Below are positions 11,501 to 26,200 of a DNA stretch of 64,000 nucleotides, in pieces (positions within the stretch are counted from its first letter, which is position 1; each line of letters opens with the position of its first letter). Source of the stretch: Rostratula benghalensis (taxonomy: Eukaryota > Chordata > Aves > Charadriiformes > Rostratulidae); the NCBI GenBank assembly GCA_013399305.1, contig VXAI01000020.1, positions 3,162,371 to 3,226,370 of the forward strand, given 5' to 3'. The position numbers and the translations under genes were made by a program. Below the pieces are notes generated by a model, which saw only the letters and a program-made list of their open reading frames with translations, was not told the DNA's origin and searched no databases.

Positions 11501-14500
11501 CAATCTTACTCCTATCAAGGTTAATGGCAAAGCTGCAATTTATTTAAGTGGAAACAAGATCAGGTCCCGGGTGGCTGGAATTAGAGCTTGGAGCAGGAAA
11601 AGACATTGAAAATTAAGAAGGTGGTTGTGGGTGAGTACATGGATGTTTTCCTGCTGTTGTGCTGGCTAAAACTGCCCTGCAGCCACTTCTTCTTGCCCTC
11701 TTTGTTACACTGACCCCAAAGCTTGTACATAAGGCTAAATGACTTTTCTGGATGGAGAACAAGCAGTTTTGGAGGGGGGTTATTTTTGGATGGATGAGAA
11801 CCCTCATGGAGTCCATTCTGTGTTCCCAGATACGCCTTGCAAACAGAACAGGGAGGCTGACAGGGAGCAGGGACAGTGGCCAGAGAGGCTGTGAGTTACT
11901 TAAACTACTTTTAACACCATCTCACGTTACTTTCTTCCTACTGTTCTTCCTGTTCCCATTTCCAGTCATCAAGATTATGAAGCACACGATGTTTCACCTT
12001 TTCTTGTCATTGCTGGCTGCGCAGCCCTGTCATCTTCTGCCTTTCAGAAATGGTGGCTCTGTGGTTGTGCTAAGGGCAAGTTCACATAGATGAGGTGGCA
12101 AAACTCTTACCCCAGCTGGAAGTCAGAAAGTCGGCTAACGGCCTCACAAGTATTTAGACTTTGTGTGCATTGGATACTAGTGTTGAATTACTATCACTTA
12201 ACAACCCACAGCTTATCACTTGAAGTACAATAGCTGCCACCATGTGTGTCCTCGGGCAAGTATAAAATGAGCTGGCTTATTTAAGTCTCTCTAATCAAAA
12301 GCTGAACTAGGGCAAATTGCCTCAAACTTCCCGGGGCAGATCATAGTGCTGATGTATGGTGACCTGACTCTATATCTGAGCCCTTAGTCCGATCGGAAGC
12401 ACATGAATATTTTAAAGGATCTTCTACTAAATATTAAGGCATTACTCTATCAATCAACAAACCACTATATGACATTCCTTTTTTGGAAATGATACACTGT
12501 ACTTTCCCCTGCCTTACAGTTCGTTTGTGTTCCAGTTTTTCTCCTTTTGCCCCAAAACATTACTGTTTCTTAACCTGCTTTTAAATGTGCAATTGATTTT
12601 ATGGCTCCATTGCCAGCTGTCATTGCTGCTGTTGGTCCCTCCTCCCAGCTCCTCTGACTCAGCGCTTCGTGAAACCGCACTTGGCAGGAAACACACTTTT
12701 AGAGGGACCAACTGTAATTTAGACAAAAAGACCATTAGCTGCACTCAGCAGCAATAGTAAGGCTGCTTTTGTGCTGCTGTGTTAAAGCAGACCAAGGCCA
12801 GGAAGAAATACATTATTTATGTTTACTAAGTTTTGGGTAGACAGTTTTTCAAAACTTACCCTGCTTCTTTTGCAGTATTTTTGTCAAATAGATTACAGGC
12901 TCTGATAAGAGATTCTGCTCCCTGGCACTAAGCACTTAACATTTAACAGGGTCCAACCCACAAATCCATAGATGTTTCTGTGGGCACTTCAAAGGAATGT
13001 GGCATTTTCTAAACTGGGAAGACCACAGCATGTGGTAACCAACATCAGCCTGATCTTTGATTCTGGTTCCTGCTCCCTGGGGGCTGGATTCCCTCCAGAA
13101 TTGCCTGTTTTCCTCATTAAGACAGAATTACGATTTTCTCCATTGCCAACCAGCCACATACTCTTGTTCTATCTTCTCTTTTGGATGTCAAACAGAGGAG
13201 AAGAGCAGAGGCAGTTATGGGCAATATATTTACTCCTTGTCAAGGAGGAATATTTCTATTAAAAGAGCAGAACTCTTTCCTGATAAAGTCAAGGTCTCTT
13301 GGAGTTGTCAAGGTAGATGCTCTTTTAAAATATATGGCTTCTGACAAAACAAACAGAAGTTTTCCATGGGAACAGAGCAGTCAAAAAGATTATTCAGCCT
13401 TTATTTTAGGCAGACTGTACAGTGTTAAGGACAGGTCAAGGATAATGAGCTGTGATTGTAAGAGTCATCGTGTACGAGAGAAAGATGTAGCGATGTGTCA
13501 TTTCAATCAAGGGAGAGTGAGTCGGAAGGGTATTTGTCTTCTGTCTTGTCAGGGAGAGATCTGTCTCCTCCTGCAGCACAGCAGATATTGGTGTGAACTG
13601 GCAGGTTCTGCGTCCTTTCTGGGCCTCCTGAGTACGGGAAGGGAAGAGCCCACCATAGCTTTTGATCTCCTGCAAAGCCCAAATGCAAAACAACAGACTG
13701 GGCATTGTGATGAGGTGAAATAAAAACCATCAGCAATTAAACAAGATATTCATGGCAGTGACTGAAGATGACTTTATTTCTTGCTGTCTTTGTTTATAGA
13801 ATGTCCTTTCCATATACTCAGAAGGTACATGACAAATCAGTACATAGCTATGGGGGAAATACATAACGCTCTCTGTCTCCATAGAATGTTGATCACCAAA
13901 TGATTAAAGTTTAAGGTTATTCCCAACACAGACCTGCTATTTTATTTGTTATCAATGTTATTTGGGCAATTATGCCCAAGTATGTTATGTACACAAAGAG
14001 AAGAATAACTTTTTAATGTAATGTCTGAAGTCATGCATGTATGCATATATAAATAAATCTATGTATAAGCAATATTTTAAATGTTTGTCTAACAAAGAAA
14101 TGAGTATGGAAATTAACATGATCAAATGTAAATGAATACACATTTTTTGCATGAATAATATATTCTCTCGTTGGAAAACCTGAACCTAGTGGCTGAATAA
14201 ATTCCGAGATAGGTTTAGGGTATTATTAATCTTTTTTATTTTTTTCTGGAGAGGAAGGAAGCACCAGCATGTGTAATTTGGCATCACAAATAAAAAAAAA
14301 ACAAACCACCAAACCTAACAAAAACCCAATGCAACAAGTTGAAATACCATGATCTCAGTGGAACAGAAATGCTTACTGGTTGAAATCTGCTCTCAAGACT
14401 GTTCCTCTTTCACAGATCCCATGGACTTAATCATTTATTAATTTGAATTGGAATTTATAAGGATTTATTGAGGTGGTCAGTCTGAGAATTCTGCTTTTTA

Positions 14501-17500
14501 AAAGAACTCTTCAGGGCTGCTAACCTGGTTGTGATATATACTCTCTTCTCAAGTAAAACCCCAGTTATTTTAAAACAGAGCAGAACTTAAAGCACTGTGG
14601 ACAATCAACAGATCTGATTACAAATTTAATAGCTTGATTCACCCCTGCTCTGCTTCAATTTTGGAGCAGTGTGAATCCAGGGCTTTTTATCTCCTCACCC
14701 CAGACACAATCTGGACTAGCACAGCAAGGAGCAAGTTTCTGGGAGCTTAAGCTTTTTCTGCTTTATTCGTTTTTCTGGTTTTCAGAGCAGCTGTCTTTGA
14801 GATTTGTGATCTGTTCTAAAAGCATGACCATCACGATCATAAAGTCTTGGTGAATTTATTAACTCTACTTGATTAAATCCTACATTGACTCTGTTTTGAA
14901 AGAATTATCAGGAACACAGATTTAGATCTTCTCTACCATGTATTCACCGGATGTAGGGTGAACTTTGTAACAATTTTATTCCTACTTTGGACTCAAAACA
15001 AGAAATATCAATAGACCACTAAACCCAGCATCTAAAACCTAACTGAGATTTCTTATTCCAGGTTCTGAACTCGGAAATCTATCATCTAATGGTACCCAGC
15101 TTCCTGTGCAGTCCCAGGAATAAATGCATGCCCCTGGCTTGAAAGTTAAGTGATATTTCAAGGGAGCCAAAAGTGGTTATGTGTTCATGTGAATAGCATT
15201 TTTGTAATCAAAATTCTGTGATGAAGATTATATTTTAGTCATAGCGTCAGACATTTCAGAAAAGAGATGAAGCTTATGAAGTCTCCAATGCAAAGACATC
15301 TAAAGGTTGAACATTTGGCTCAGAACACACACAACCTGACCTGAACTGAACTGAACCCTTTCATCGCATTTGTTTAGATGTTAGTAATACTTTCTTTTGT
15401 TTAAATATGACCAAAACTCCATTCTCCTTCTCTCTTTCCTTTTTTTGAGGGATTTGTTTTCCACAGAAATCTTGATAATTTTTCTCTTGATAATCCAAGA
15501 GAAAATAAAGACAGTAGTTCAAGCTTTATTATATGTATTTAAAAGGATGAGATAAGTCTTCGCTGTTAAAACTCTTCATTTTCTATTCAAATTCTAATAA
15601 ATACTATATGATGTATAACTTGTAAATGTTCACAGCACAGGAACGGGCTGCCCCTGGAAATTGTATGGCTTGAGCACAGCATAAACCGGCAATTGTAACA
15701 CGATTAGATGAAAAGGAATGGGAAGAGTTTCTTAAGACATTTCAAAGCTTCTTATAGCACAGTGCCTTCACCTATAATTGCCAGCCACGATGTTACCACA
15801 GGGCCAGGGCATGTTATTTAAAAGGCTTACAAAGGTTTTTCTTTCCTAAAAATAATGATGAAATTAAACATTGTCATTTAAAAGATTTTAAAAACAGGGT
15901 CCTTATCTTCTCCCATTCAACAGCAGTGCCTGGCTCAGGGAAGTGAAGAGGATGTGCATGATTAGCTAATGTCAGATGATATCCTAAATGACACTGTGTA
16001 GAGATTAAGACACTCTAAATGTGTATTTTAGTGCTATATAAGGGTGCTAAAATGACAGCTTTGGAGGCTGAAGTCTCTTCTTTACCCAGCAGTGGACAGA
16101 AGACAGGATCATTCAGTCTTTTTCATGCAAGCTATTCTTCATCTGTCTCTTACAGCTGCCATTCACTTTCTAATCAGCCAAAGTTTGCAGCAAGGATTTC
16201 TTGGGACACTTTAAAAATTAGATTAAAGGTGGAAGACCAGGATATCTTTTACTTAGGACATCTGCTATCAGTAGCTTTTCCTACTTGAATCCAAAGTCTA
16301 GTAACCTCATTTTTTGATAATCAACTACGTCAATAAAATTAACTTTATTGTTTATCTGCTTTCTAGTTGAAAATGTACTTTTATAACATGCAAAGCCTTG
16401 AAGACAGGTTTTGGTGTGAAAGTGTATTTGAGAAGAGACTGGAAACAATTTACAGAAGTGAAGAAGCTGATTTACATTTAAACAGACTCTTTCTTCAGAA
16501 AGGAAGTTTACCTGGGGTAAACCCTGGGTGGGAATGTTCTTTGAGATGATGTTAATTGTACCTTGGTTCAAAGAACTGTTTGAAATTCCTGTAATGCAAT
16601 TATGCTAAGTTAGAGGAAGTTAAAGGATTGTGTATTGGCAAAAGTGCAGTTAGAATCCTAGCTGAAGTCATGTGTCAGAAGTGCTATTGATGATAACATT
16701 GACACCTGCCTCTGATAACTTCAAAGTCTCTGCACTCTGTATGAACGTAAGTTCACTGAGCTCAGCTAGCAAAAGGACAAACCAAGACAGAGACACCAGT
16801 CCAGACCTTCAAGAAGTGTAAATGGAGCTATGTCTCTTAACAACAGAACATCAAAAGTGAGCTCACCACCTTTTAACATAGAGGATACAATGACTGTGCT
16901 CTACCAAATGAAGCCCAGCATCTGTAGACCTACAGCTGTTAGTCATAGAGAGAAACGGATCTCTGTGACTATCTGCTTTCTCCATGCTGGTGGAAAAAAT
17001 CAAATTGCTCTGTGTGAGTTCCTGAGGAAAGACTGAGTGTAAAAGAGAGTTTTCACGTTGGTTTCTGAAGGCACTGAGGTTCTGATGTCTCCTGTGCGTG
17101 AGTTCCGCGCTTGTGGGGGGCCATGTTCAGACAGAGGGATGTCAGGTTTTTCCTTTGTCCCACAAAGTGCTTCAGGAACAATGAATGAAATCTGAACTGA
17201 TGAACGTACCCAGAACTGAACCTTTGGAAAGAAAAATTGTCACTGTATGTATCACCCACTGTTTTGCAAACACTATTTAACAAAAGTGTTTGTGTATTTT
17301 GAGTTTGCTTTGATAATTTCTCTCTTTTCAAACATCAATCTGATCTTTTATTTAATTGCTTCTCTGTTCATCCCAGTTCTGTGAAATCAGAAGCTAGAGC
17401 TGAAGAAGCCCAAACATCTCATAAGGTCACATCCCCTGTTTGGATTTGGTTGTGTATATGGAACAAGAGTGACTTAGCAGAAATTCAAAGAATGGGAATA

Positions 17501-18625
17501 TTAATAAAAGTGCTATTAACCTCTGTGAGGGATTACAGCTTTCAAAAATAAGGTGGGAAAGGTCTAGATCCTTCTTCCCAAACCACTTCTAATTATTTTA
17601 TTGAAAGTTTGTCCTGTCACAGAGCCTCTGCCATTGGATTCTGGTTCCTTGGTTTCCCTCTCTTTGCACCAACCAAAACATGCAATTTTTCCCACCTCGG
17701 TCACAAACATATTTTTTTTTTTGAGACAGTCAAGGAATAGGAAAGGTGTAGAACAGTCTGGGTCTTCCCCAGTTTGGACCGCCCATGCAGGTGAGGCACA
17801 CAAGAAGATCTTGGAACTACAGAGCTCTTCTGACTCCCCTGGTAGAGATGCAGTCAGTCTAAGGCCTCAAATGTTATGGGAGCCTGGTCCTTACTCTCTA
17901 GTTTCAGTCTCTTATTGCTAATGTCTTCAATTTTGAATTCTGTCCACAGCATAGTTTAAGAGTAAGAGCCATGGACTTCACATCAGGAAATAAAAGTGGA
18001 TTTCAGAATTTAGATTTTTACAAGGGAAAATACCCACTCTGGTCACATAGTGTTGTGTACTTACTCCTGAATTTCCTTTGATCTGTTGTTCAAATGAATT
18101 CTCAGTAAAAATTCATATAAAAGTGTGGTGAGAAGGAGAAAAACCACCTCAAATATTTTTGTAGTCGAACTGAAAAATATGGAGTCATGGAACCCAGATG
18201 ACAAAAATAGATTAATTTTCATGTAATGCACTGCGGTTAATCCTTGTGCTCACAGTATACTTTATTTAGAATCACTGCAGAATTCCTCCTCTGATTTTTC
18301 TCCTTGAAATTAGCCTGTAGTGCTATGCTTCAGACTTCACAGGAGCCTAAAGGTATTTGATTTAATTTATATCTATGAGTTTTGTTCTTTGTTCATTTAT
18401 TTTAATCACTGTTGTTTTTCTCCCCTTTTCACTCTCCTAAGATACATCATTGGTTATTATTATCTAAACTGTTCTCTCCTGAATTCAGGTTCCCTAAAAT
18501 TTCAAGTACAGCAATTTCATTTGAGAAGGAGTACTATTAAAAGAAACTGCTAGATTAAACTATCTCAGAAGCAGAATCTGAAGTTATATTTTTTATATAA
18601 TGTTTATAATGGCAATTCCAATCAT
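8536..18625. other. Noncoding stretch with a few long unrecognised open frames
   Basis: Contains the longest open frames of the window: 10857-11462 (201 codons, +) and 13181-13723 (180 codons, +). Neither has a recognisable domain, a Kozak-like context worth noting or splice structure, and both lie in locally GC-richer patches where stop codons are rarer. An AAC/AAAC-rich A tract lies near 14290-14330, and three overlapping CTGAA units at about 15341-15355. Nothing else nameable is seen. Confidence 0.6.
15341..15355 (+). repeat. Short (CTGAA)3 tandem
   Basis: Three contiguous CTGAA pentamers, a minor simple repeat. Confidence 0.8.
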
Positions 18626-18678
18626 NNNNNNNNNNNNNNNNNNNNNNNNNNNNNNNNNNNNNNNNNNNNNNNNNNNNN
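18626..18678. other. Assembly gap (53 N)
   Basis: A run of N; the sequence is unknown. Flanks are AT-rich and do not look like a tandem array. Confidence 1.
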
Positions 18679-20695
18679 TGAAATTGTGAAATTTTATAAT
18701 AATGCATAAAGTTGGGGTTTTTGGTAAACACTAGAAATGCATTGTTTCATCATGTGTTCAAAGTTAAACCAAAATATTTCACTGGAGTATGTAAAAATAT
18801 TTGGATAATGAATCTTTAAAAATTAACATGATCAATGCCTATTTCAAGAAAAATTAGAATTACATATTACACAAGCTGAAGATGACTTATCCATTTGTAT
18901 TTACTTACATAGTTATCACCTTTCTGCATGCAATTACATTAATATTTTTAGATATTGTATGGTTTGACATTTTGGTTCCAACTGCAGATAGGCAACGTTG
19001 CCTTCAGATGGGTCTCTGCCAGCTAAAAATACAGACCTAGATAAGTACATACAACCTCCACATTAGTATTAGTGACAGCCAGAAATAGATTGCTGTGTTG
19101 AAATAATTGAACTCCAAAGAGTTCTGTAGCTCATCTGCTATTAAGCTAGATTCTATCTTGCTTATACATAATAGTATAAAGCTGAACAGCCTACATATCC
19201 AAAGGGTTCATGGCTGCTTGCATTTCAGCTGGTACAATGCTGCAGAACCTAGCAATTTAAAAGCACAGGTTACAGATAAAAACGATTCTCCGGGTCATGC
19301 CACCAGGTCCTCACATCATGGTGCTTTTCATGGACAATGACATCATACAATATGTTTTATGAAATGTCTAAATTCCAGCTTAAAATTGATGATTTGCTTG
19401 ATGCTTATGCTGTAAGAAGGCTGCTCCAGACTGTCACTGCTCTGAAGTTAGAAAACTTGTCATTTAAAATTTAATCTATCATCAATGAGTCACAGCTTTG
19501 TTTTAAACTGTATGCTGTCGTGTCTAGCATTGCCACGGGAATCCCCTTACCTCTTCCCAAAGAAACACAGTGGAGGCTCCCCGAGCAGACGGATGAAAAC
19601 CTCCTCAGTCTTGCTAGAACAGAATGAACACAAAAAATTCTGGTCACTGCCAGATAATCTCCCTAATCCAAATATTGGATCTCACTCTGCATGAGATGAA
19701 TCAGATCTTTGATGGAAAATAAAAGCCTTGTCTTCATTGGTGTGATTGATGATCTTTTCAAAAACGTTTTACTCTTTTGCATACCAAGCTCTGAATATGG
19801 GACAGCATTCTAGGTATCTTACTCTTTCAGAGTTCAAAGACTGTAGAGTATGTGGATGCCTTGAAGAAAGGAGATTTAGAAAAGGAAAGGTTAAGATTTT
19901 AAGAAATCTTCTCTCTACTTTACTCCTTATGCTACATTTGCAAGTTCCACTCAGTAAGTGATAAAATTGTAGGCACACATTTTAGCCACAAAGGGCTACT
20001 TGTTGCAGGCTTTTTCACTTCCCTCTGCCTCTACTTAAACTATTACTCCTGAGATAGGTGAACCTGTATTTGCTGTGTCAATATTGGTGAACCAGCCTTG
20101 CCAATATTTTTTGTAATCTGCACACAGAGAGTCATGTCCTGCAAGCAGAAGATGCACTTGAGGATACTTCAGTCCTGGCAGCCAAAGGTTTCACCAACAT
20201 TGCTTCACTGAGGACAGAAAATTCAGCAGTAGCTGACATACTGGGTTCCCCAGAGACAATTTTATTCCAAATCTAGAGGTGTGAGAACTTTTGTTTTTAA
20301 ACCACTGTGCCAGGTAGTCGGAGTGAAAGATGTCATAAAAGCAGCATTTACTTCGCTGGATTCCTTGGATTTCTCTGCCACCATTTATAATGGAGTAATC
20401 TGGTGCTCAAAAAAAATGTGAAAAAGTCTTTTGCAGAAAGCAGTAGAAAGACATTTTGTGTTCCTTTTTACTGATTACTTTTGCTTGATGCTAGGAAACA
20501 ATTATTTTAAGTGGATTACTTCCAAAGAATAACTTAATTTGATAATAAAACAAATACTACTTTCCCATTTATTGATGAATCAAGAAAGGTAATTGGATTT
20601 ATTACTTCTGAATCTATGAGTAATCCTGTTTCCAAATCACATGTGTGTTTCCTCCTCTGCTTTTATGTTCATCGGGAGATGACACTTATTTATTC

Positions 20696-20711
20696 TTTTT
20701 TTTTTTTTTTT
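20696..20711 (+). repeat. Poly-T tract (T16)
   Basis: Simple homopolymer. Confidence 0.95.
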
Positions 20712-23199
20712 CTGGCAGAAGTTCACTTTTTTGAATCAGGACAGCAATGGTTTTATGCAGCGCTTCTGAGCTCAAAATAGAGCTAATTTATACTTACGCA
20801 ATATACATCCTTGCTGGAGAAAAATGAGCTTCAGTCATTCCAAGCAGCTAAAAATACAAGTTAATTAGAAACATATCTTGCATTAATATCTATAATACGC
20901 ACGGTAGCAGTGAAGTAGATATAATGAAGTTATGGTGTTGTTTCATAGCAGGAGCCTGGGAACTGAGAGGCCTCTGGAACCTATACCCCAGCCTGGTATG
21001 TAGGAGATGCCTTTGATGGGCATATACAGCTAATTTGGGGAGTGGCAGTGCCAAGCATTATCGACGTTTCTCCTCCCTCTGCTTTTTAGCTTGATACCAC
21101 AAATCCAGCATGCTGAATCTTTAGAAGATTATAGACCATTTAAGTCACAATAAAATCACAGAATATTTTTCAGTTAACTGAATTAGTAAGACATTTGGGT
21201 TTAGCACTAATTAATTCTCTAACAGTTTATACTCCTAAAACATCTTTCACCTGGAGATATCACATCAGTTTAAAAACATTAGGTAAACTTCTTAGATTCT
21301 GTAATTAAATATTTCACTTGTTTTATGGGGCTGGTCTGCTCCTACAAAGACCTGCCAGTATAGCTATACCCACTCATACCAACAAATTTTGGATGTAGAA
21401 ATGTGGTTTACATTAGAAAAACAGTTCCTCTTTTGGTACAGAGTAAAATCTGTTCTTTTTTATACCTCTATTCAGCTCAGTAATGCTAGCAAAACTTTTA
21501 AGAGTAGCTCAAATCATGGACTGAAAGTGCTAAAGAAGCTTGTTCAAACTCAGGTTGTTTTCTTATGTGAAAGGCAAATGACCCTTGCACTCAAAATACA
21601 TTATTTTATTGATGGGATTCATTGATCAGCATATGACCTTGGTCCTAAAGATGCAAATCTGTTACATTCCCCAGCTACACCACCTTCACTCTCTGCATTA
21701 GTGTTGTCCTCTTGCCATTGCTCAAAAATGGACATCCAGTGCTGAAAGAACACATCTGCAGAGCTTGGATTGAGTAGCCAGCTTCTGTTTGGAACTGTAG
21801 CAAATTGCATCAGCTGAAAATCCTAGAGTTCTTCTAGCTATCATGGTTTTACTGTGGATCTGAAAATATTTTGACATTTTTCCTGGTCTGCCAATGTCAG
21901 ACATCTTCTTTAATGATGGTCAGCAGTGAATTACAGTGATTCACTTGGGAGTTTCCAGGGTTTCCTGGCTACCAAGCCCCATTGTGGTTTATGGTTGAAA
22001 AAATTTCAATCCAACTTTTCCATTTGTAGATGCCATTTGAAGCCACTGCTGTACTAGTTTTTATTTTTTTTACAGAATGTGGTGTTTGAACTGAAATTAC
22101 AGTCTGGGGTAGAATAAAAGAGGGGAGAAAGAGAGACACATTGCTTGTTAGGAAAAGCATGCTATGGGCTTTGCTGTACTGTGGGAAGCCTTGCTCATGC
22201 TGAGTCTGTCTGGAGTCCCAAATCCCCTGATTTCCACTGCCTTGATTCTCACTGTGTTTTCCTCTGTTCTGCCTTCACTTAGTGACTTATGCAACTAAGC
22301 CAAATCTTTTGGACTAATCTATTCTACTCTTTCCTTCTCAGTCTCTTCTGTCTCTCCTCATTGCTCCCAGAAAGCCATTACAGGTCATCCTAGGGCTTTC
22401 TCACATCACTTCCAACACATTCCTCACCTCCTTTCACCCAGGAAGAATCTGCTGCGTTTGATTTCTGTCTCAGGTCACTCATCTCACAGCTATGTGCCAA
22501 GTCAGTGCCAGTGAGTTGTCTTGCATGGCAGAGCTTTGTTGTACAGGCTGGTGGGTCAAGTTTCACAAGGAGTCAGTGTAAAGACAAAGAGAAACAGCAT
22601 ATGTTTCAGTGCCAGTAACACGTAAACTACCACATCAATTACACAGCATGAATATCTTGATCCAGCTGTGTTTATATATTATTTTCATTAATTATGGGTG
22701 TTCCTAACATTTGACACAAGCAAGGACATTTTATTTTTTTATTAGGTTGCCTTTTTATTAATCCATTGTTCTTGCAAATAATAACATTCTCTCCTCCCCC
22801 CTAGTAACTGACTATTGATACATCACCTTTTTTTTAATAAATCTCAGAATGCAGCCCTGCAAACGGCTAGTCTTTGGTTCATCATTTATGAAAGAAGATG
22901 ACTTCTTCTGTCCACCATGAATTAGAATAAAATTGTTTATAATCCATCGTTTAAAGCCCTGTGGTCAAATTTATTCCTGGCATCAGAGTGCAGGAAAGAG
23001 CATAATTGCACCGTGAATGAACTTAGTCTCATGTGTTTAGCCGTGCTTTGAAAGCTTTTTGATGCATGTGTTGTATTTTATTTATAATTTTTTTCTTTTT
23101 TTTTTTTCTTTTTTAATACCAAGGCTGTTGGGGGACTGTATTGGTAACACAAACTTTGTAACACTGACTGCAGCAGAACTCTAATAAAGCTAATGCCAT

Positions 23200-23221
23200 T
23201 GTCAAAGCTTTGTCAAAGCTT
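23200..23221 (+). repeat. Perfect 11-base tandem duplication
   Basis: TGTCAAAGCTT is present twice head to tail with no mismatch. Confidence 0.95.
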
Positions 23222-26200
23222 ACACACAATGTATAACCAGCAAAAAATAGTTATTTTTCAGAGATAAGCATTTTGAGACATCACAAGTACGTGTGCATTT
23301 ATGGACTACAGAGAAGCTGTTTGAATTCAGACGAATGCATTTCACACAATTCATTTCAGAGCTGATTCATTTTATCTGCGTGTCTCCTGTGCCAAGTGGG
23401 AACATTAGGCCTCTTTAAAAAATGATGGGGCATAATAAATGCTCCAGGCATTTGTTTTGCTGAAATGAAGTAATGGCAGAGAAGCATATGGTGAAATATA
23501 TTTTTAATTACTTTTCAACAATGTTAAATGTTTTTTCCTTATTTTCATATTTAATGTTCTTGATCAAGCTTGCTAAATAGGCAGCTCTTATGGAACATAC
23601 CACTTTGTGCAATAACACATGACTAATTTTATGGGCAATATTATATAACTCTCTGTATCAGCAACATATTAGCTGTAGAACTTAGTTTATGGTGCTTTGT
23701 GCCATCCAAGGAAGCTGGGGATGGCAGGGGGGAGCTGTTTTTTTCCTGGTTTATTTTTATCTCTGAGCTCACAGCTCTCAACATCTTTGGTTTCGTTTTC
23801 TTATATTTTTGTTTGTGCATGTAAAGCAGAAAATATGTTGCTCTTCTGGTAGACTAAACAAAAGGAAATCCACCTGGGACCGAGAGGAGACACTAGCCTC
23901 CCTTTTAACAACTTCACTTCTAAACCATCCTTCCACCCCTTGCCTTCATCTCCCTCCCTGTAGCAGAGACTCCACACTAAAGCAAAGCCAACACAAAGAA
24001 AGGACACTTGTTTCCAGCCCTGCTAAAGAGAGAAAAGTTGCTACCGCCTAAAGGCTGAAGCTGAGCTGAACGCATTACAGCTACAGGAGTTGGTTAGGCT
24101 GCAGGTACACCCGTGCAAGGGAAATAGGAGCCTCTTGCACAACACCAGCAAAAACAACTGAAAAGTAACTTACATCACAGGAGAATGGCAAGGGGAAATC
24201 CAGGTACAATTACCACCACTCATCTGCACCTGTATATATAATCTTGTGGGGATGTACACAAGTGTTTCTTCAATTCAAAATATTAAAAAAAAAGTAAAAA
24301 ATTCTGGTAATTTGCTGTCAACACTTCCAGCAGGTGACCACACTCTTCCCTCACTTGTTACAGAGCTCGCACAAATTCTTTTTCTGCAGACATTACAGTC
24401 ATCACCAGTGTGAACAGAAGGATGCTTCTTGTAGCATGCCCTGGAGATCAACAGACCCAGGCTATTTCAGACCAGTGAGTCCTTTCCAGAGCTGAGAGCT
24501 CCTCACAGAGACTGCTTTGCAACCGTCACCTTCTTTTTCAGCTTGAGTGGCTTTTCTTCTTGCAGCCATGGCAGTATGGAAGAAAGGAGATGGGATAGCT
24601 CTCTTGCATGTCCAGCTCTTCCTTTCTCACTGCTAGTGATTCAGAGGATTAAAGCAATAGGATATAAAGCAACAGCTGGGGATTTCATTCATTCCTTGTG
24701 CTTTGAAAACAGCCTCTATGAATTATATCTATTGCTATTATTATTGCAACCTCCAGTACAGTGAGTGCAGGTTTTAGTTTGAGATGGGAGGGAGATGTCT
24801 CTGGGTCCAAGGCAGTGGGCACCTCAGTGGAGAGAAACACTGCAGTGATGTTTTACCACATAATTCAGGAAAAAAAAAAACACTGTAGCAAAGATCACTG
24901 CACTGGAGACATACAAGGTAGCCCCGTTTTTCTCCATGTCTTCCCCTTCTCCTGGGAAGCCAGTGCCGAGGAGCAGAAGCCAGAGGTTTGGCAGTGGGAG
25001 AGGCGAACTCCAAATCCGGCTCCTGGGGTGAGGTGCTGGGCTCTCAGGCTTGTCCCTGGCACTGGGAATAACCCAACAAACAAAACAGAAAAGAGAAGCA
25101 AGAAATTGCTTGGGAGAGAAGGAAGGCCATGGCAATCAATGGCCTGACTCCCATGCTGCCTGAAGCTGTGGAGGCAGAACTAGCCAGTTCTGAGGCTGCT
25201 CATATGATTTTTGAGACACAGTTCTATTAACAAAGAGGGAACTGTAGCCTTTCCATCCCTGATCAGTGGGGCGACCTTTTGTGGGTGATCTGAGGAGAGA
25301 GAGGAGAGGATTTCCCTAAATTTCCTGTCTCCCCAGATTGCTCATTGGAAGGTTCCAAGGGTGGACCCAGGGCTTCAGTCTCAAAGCAAGACATAAAGGA
25401 AAGAGCCTCCAGAAATGGCCTCATTCTTCTTTTAGCAGATACCAAAGGGAAATATTAGTCCCAGCAAAGAGGATTTTGCTTCTGGAATTCATAACCCAGG
25501 AGTCTTGTGGAGTTTCCAGAACCCAGATGTCATAGATGACATTAACTTTGCCAGTATCTTCACTTTTAATCTCTACACGTGAAGAATTGGGTCAATTTTG
25601 CATGACCAGAGACTGCAGTTCCCCTTACACTGTAGCTTTACGTACTGGAGATAACACTTCCTATAAATCAAGACAGGCTGTAAAAAGTGACAAAAACTGC
25701 GAAGTTCAGCTTGCCAGGAAACTGTTATCGTGTATGTGTATTCTTTTTCAGAAAAAAAATCCCCAAAACCATTTAATATCCACATCCCGTTTTGTCAATC
25801 TTTCAAAACCCCTGTCAGGGATGTGAACATTTCTCAAGAGCTATTGCATGTCGTGATTATAATTTGTTCTTTTTGAAGAGGGTGATGTCTAAGTCGTTTT
25901 TGATGATTACATTTCCTTGGTCTATATTTGTTCGAAAGGCACTTTTCAAACCTGAGAATTGTTTCCAAACAGTATGCATAAATGATTAGCACTGCTTTCA
26001 GTTGTGCAGTTTGATCCCCGTTCCCTTTAGATGTTAGTGTAGATGTGAAGACAACACCCTACCTGGTGCAGAAAGAATAGATCTTACCCACTGCAGCAGC
26101 TGAAAGAGTTGGAATGTTTCAAAGATAAAATGAACCACTTCCTATAGAACCATTCAGAGCTCTAGGTTATAAAATCCATGATTACTTTGCATGTGCTAAG

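Noticed and set aside
13181..13723. 180-codon open frame
   Set aside because: No domain, signal peptide or splice context recognised; overlapping frames on both strands of the same patch indicate a compositional effect.
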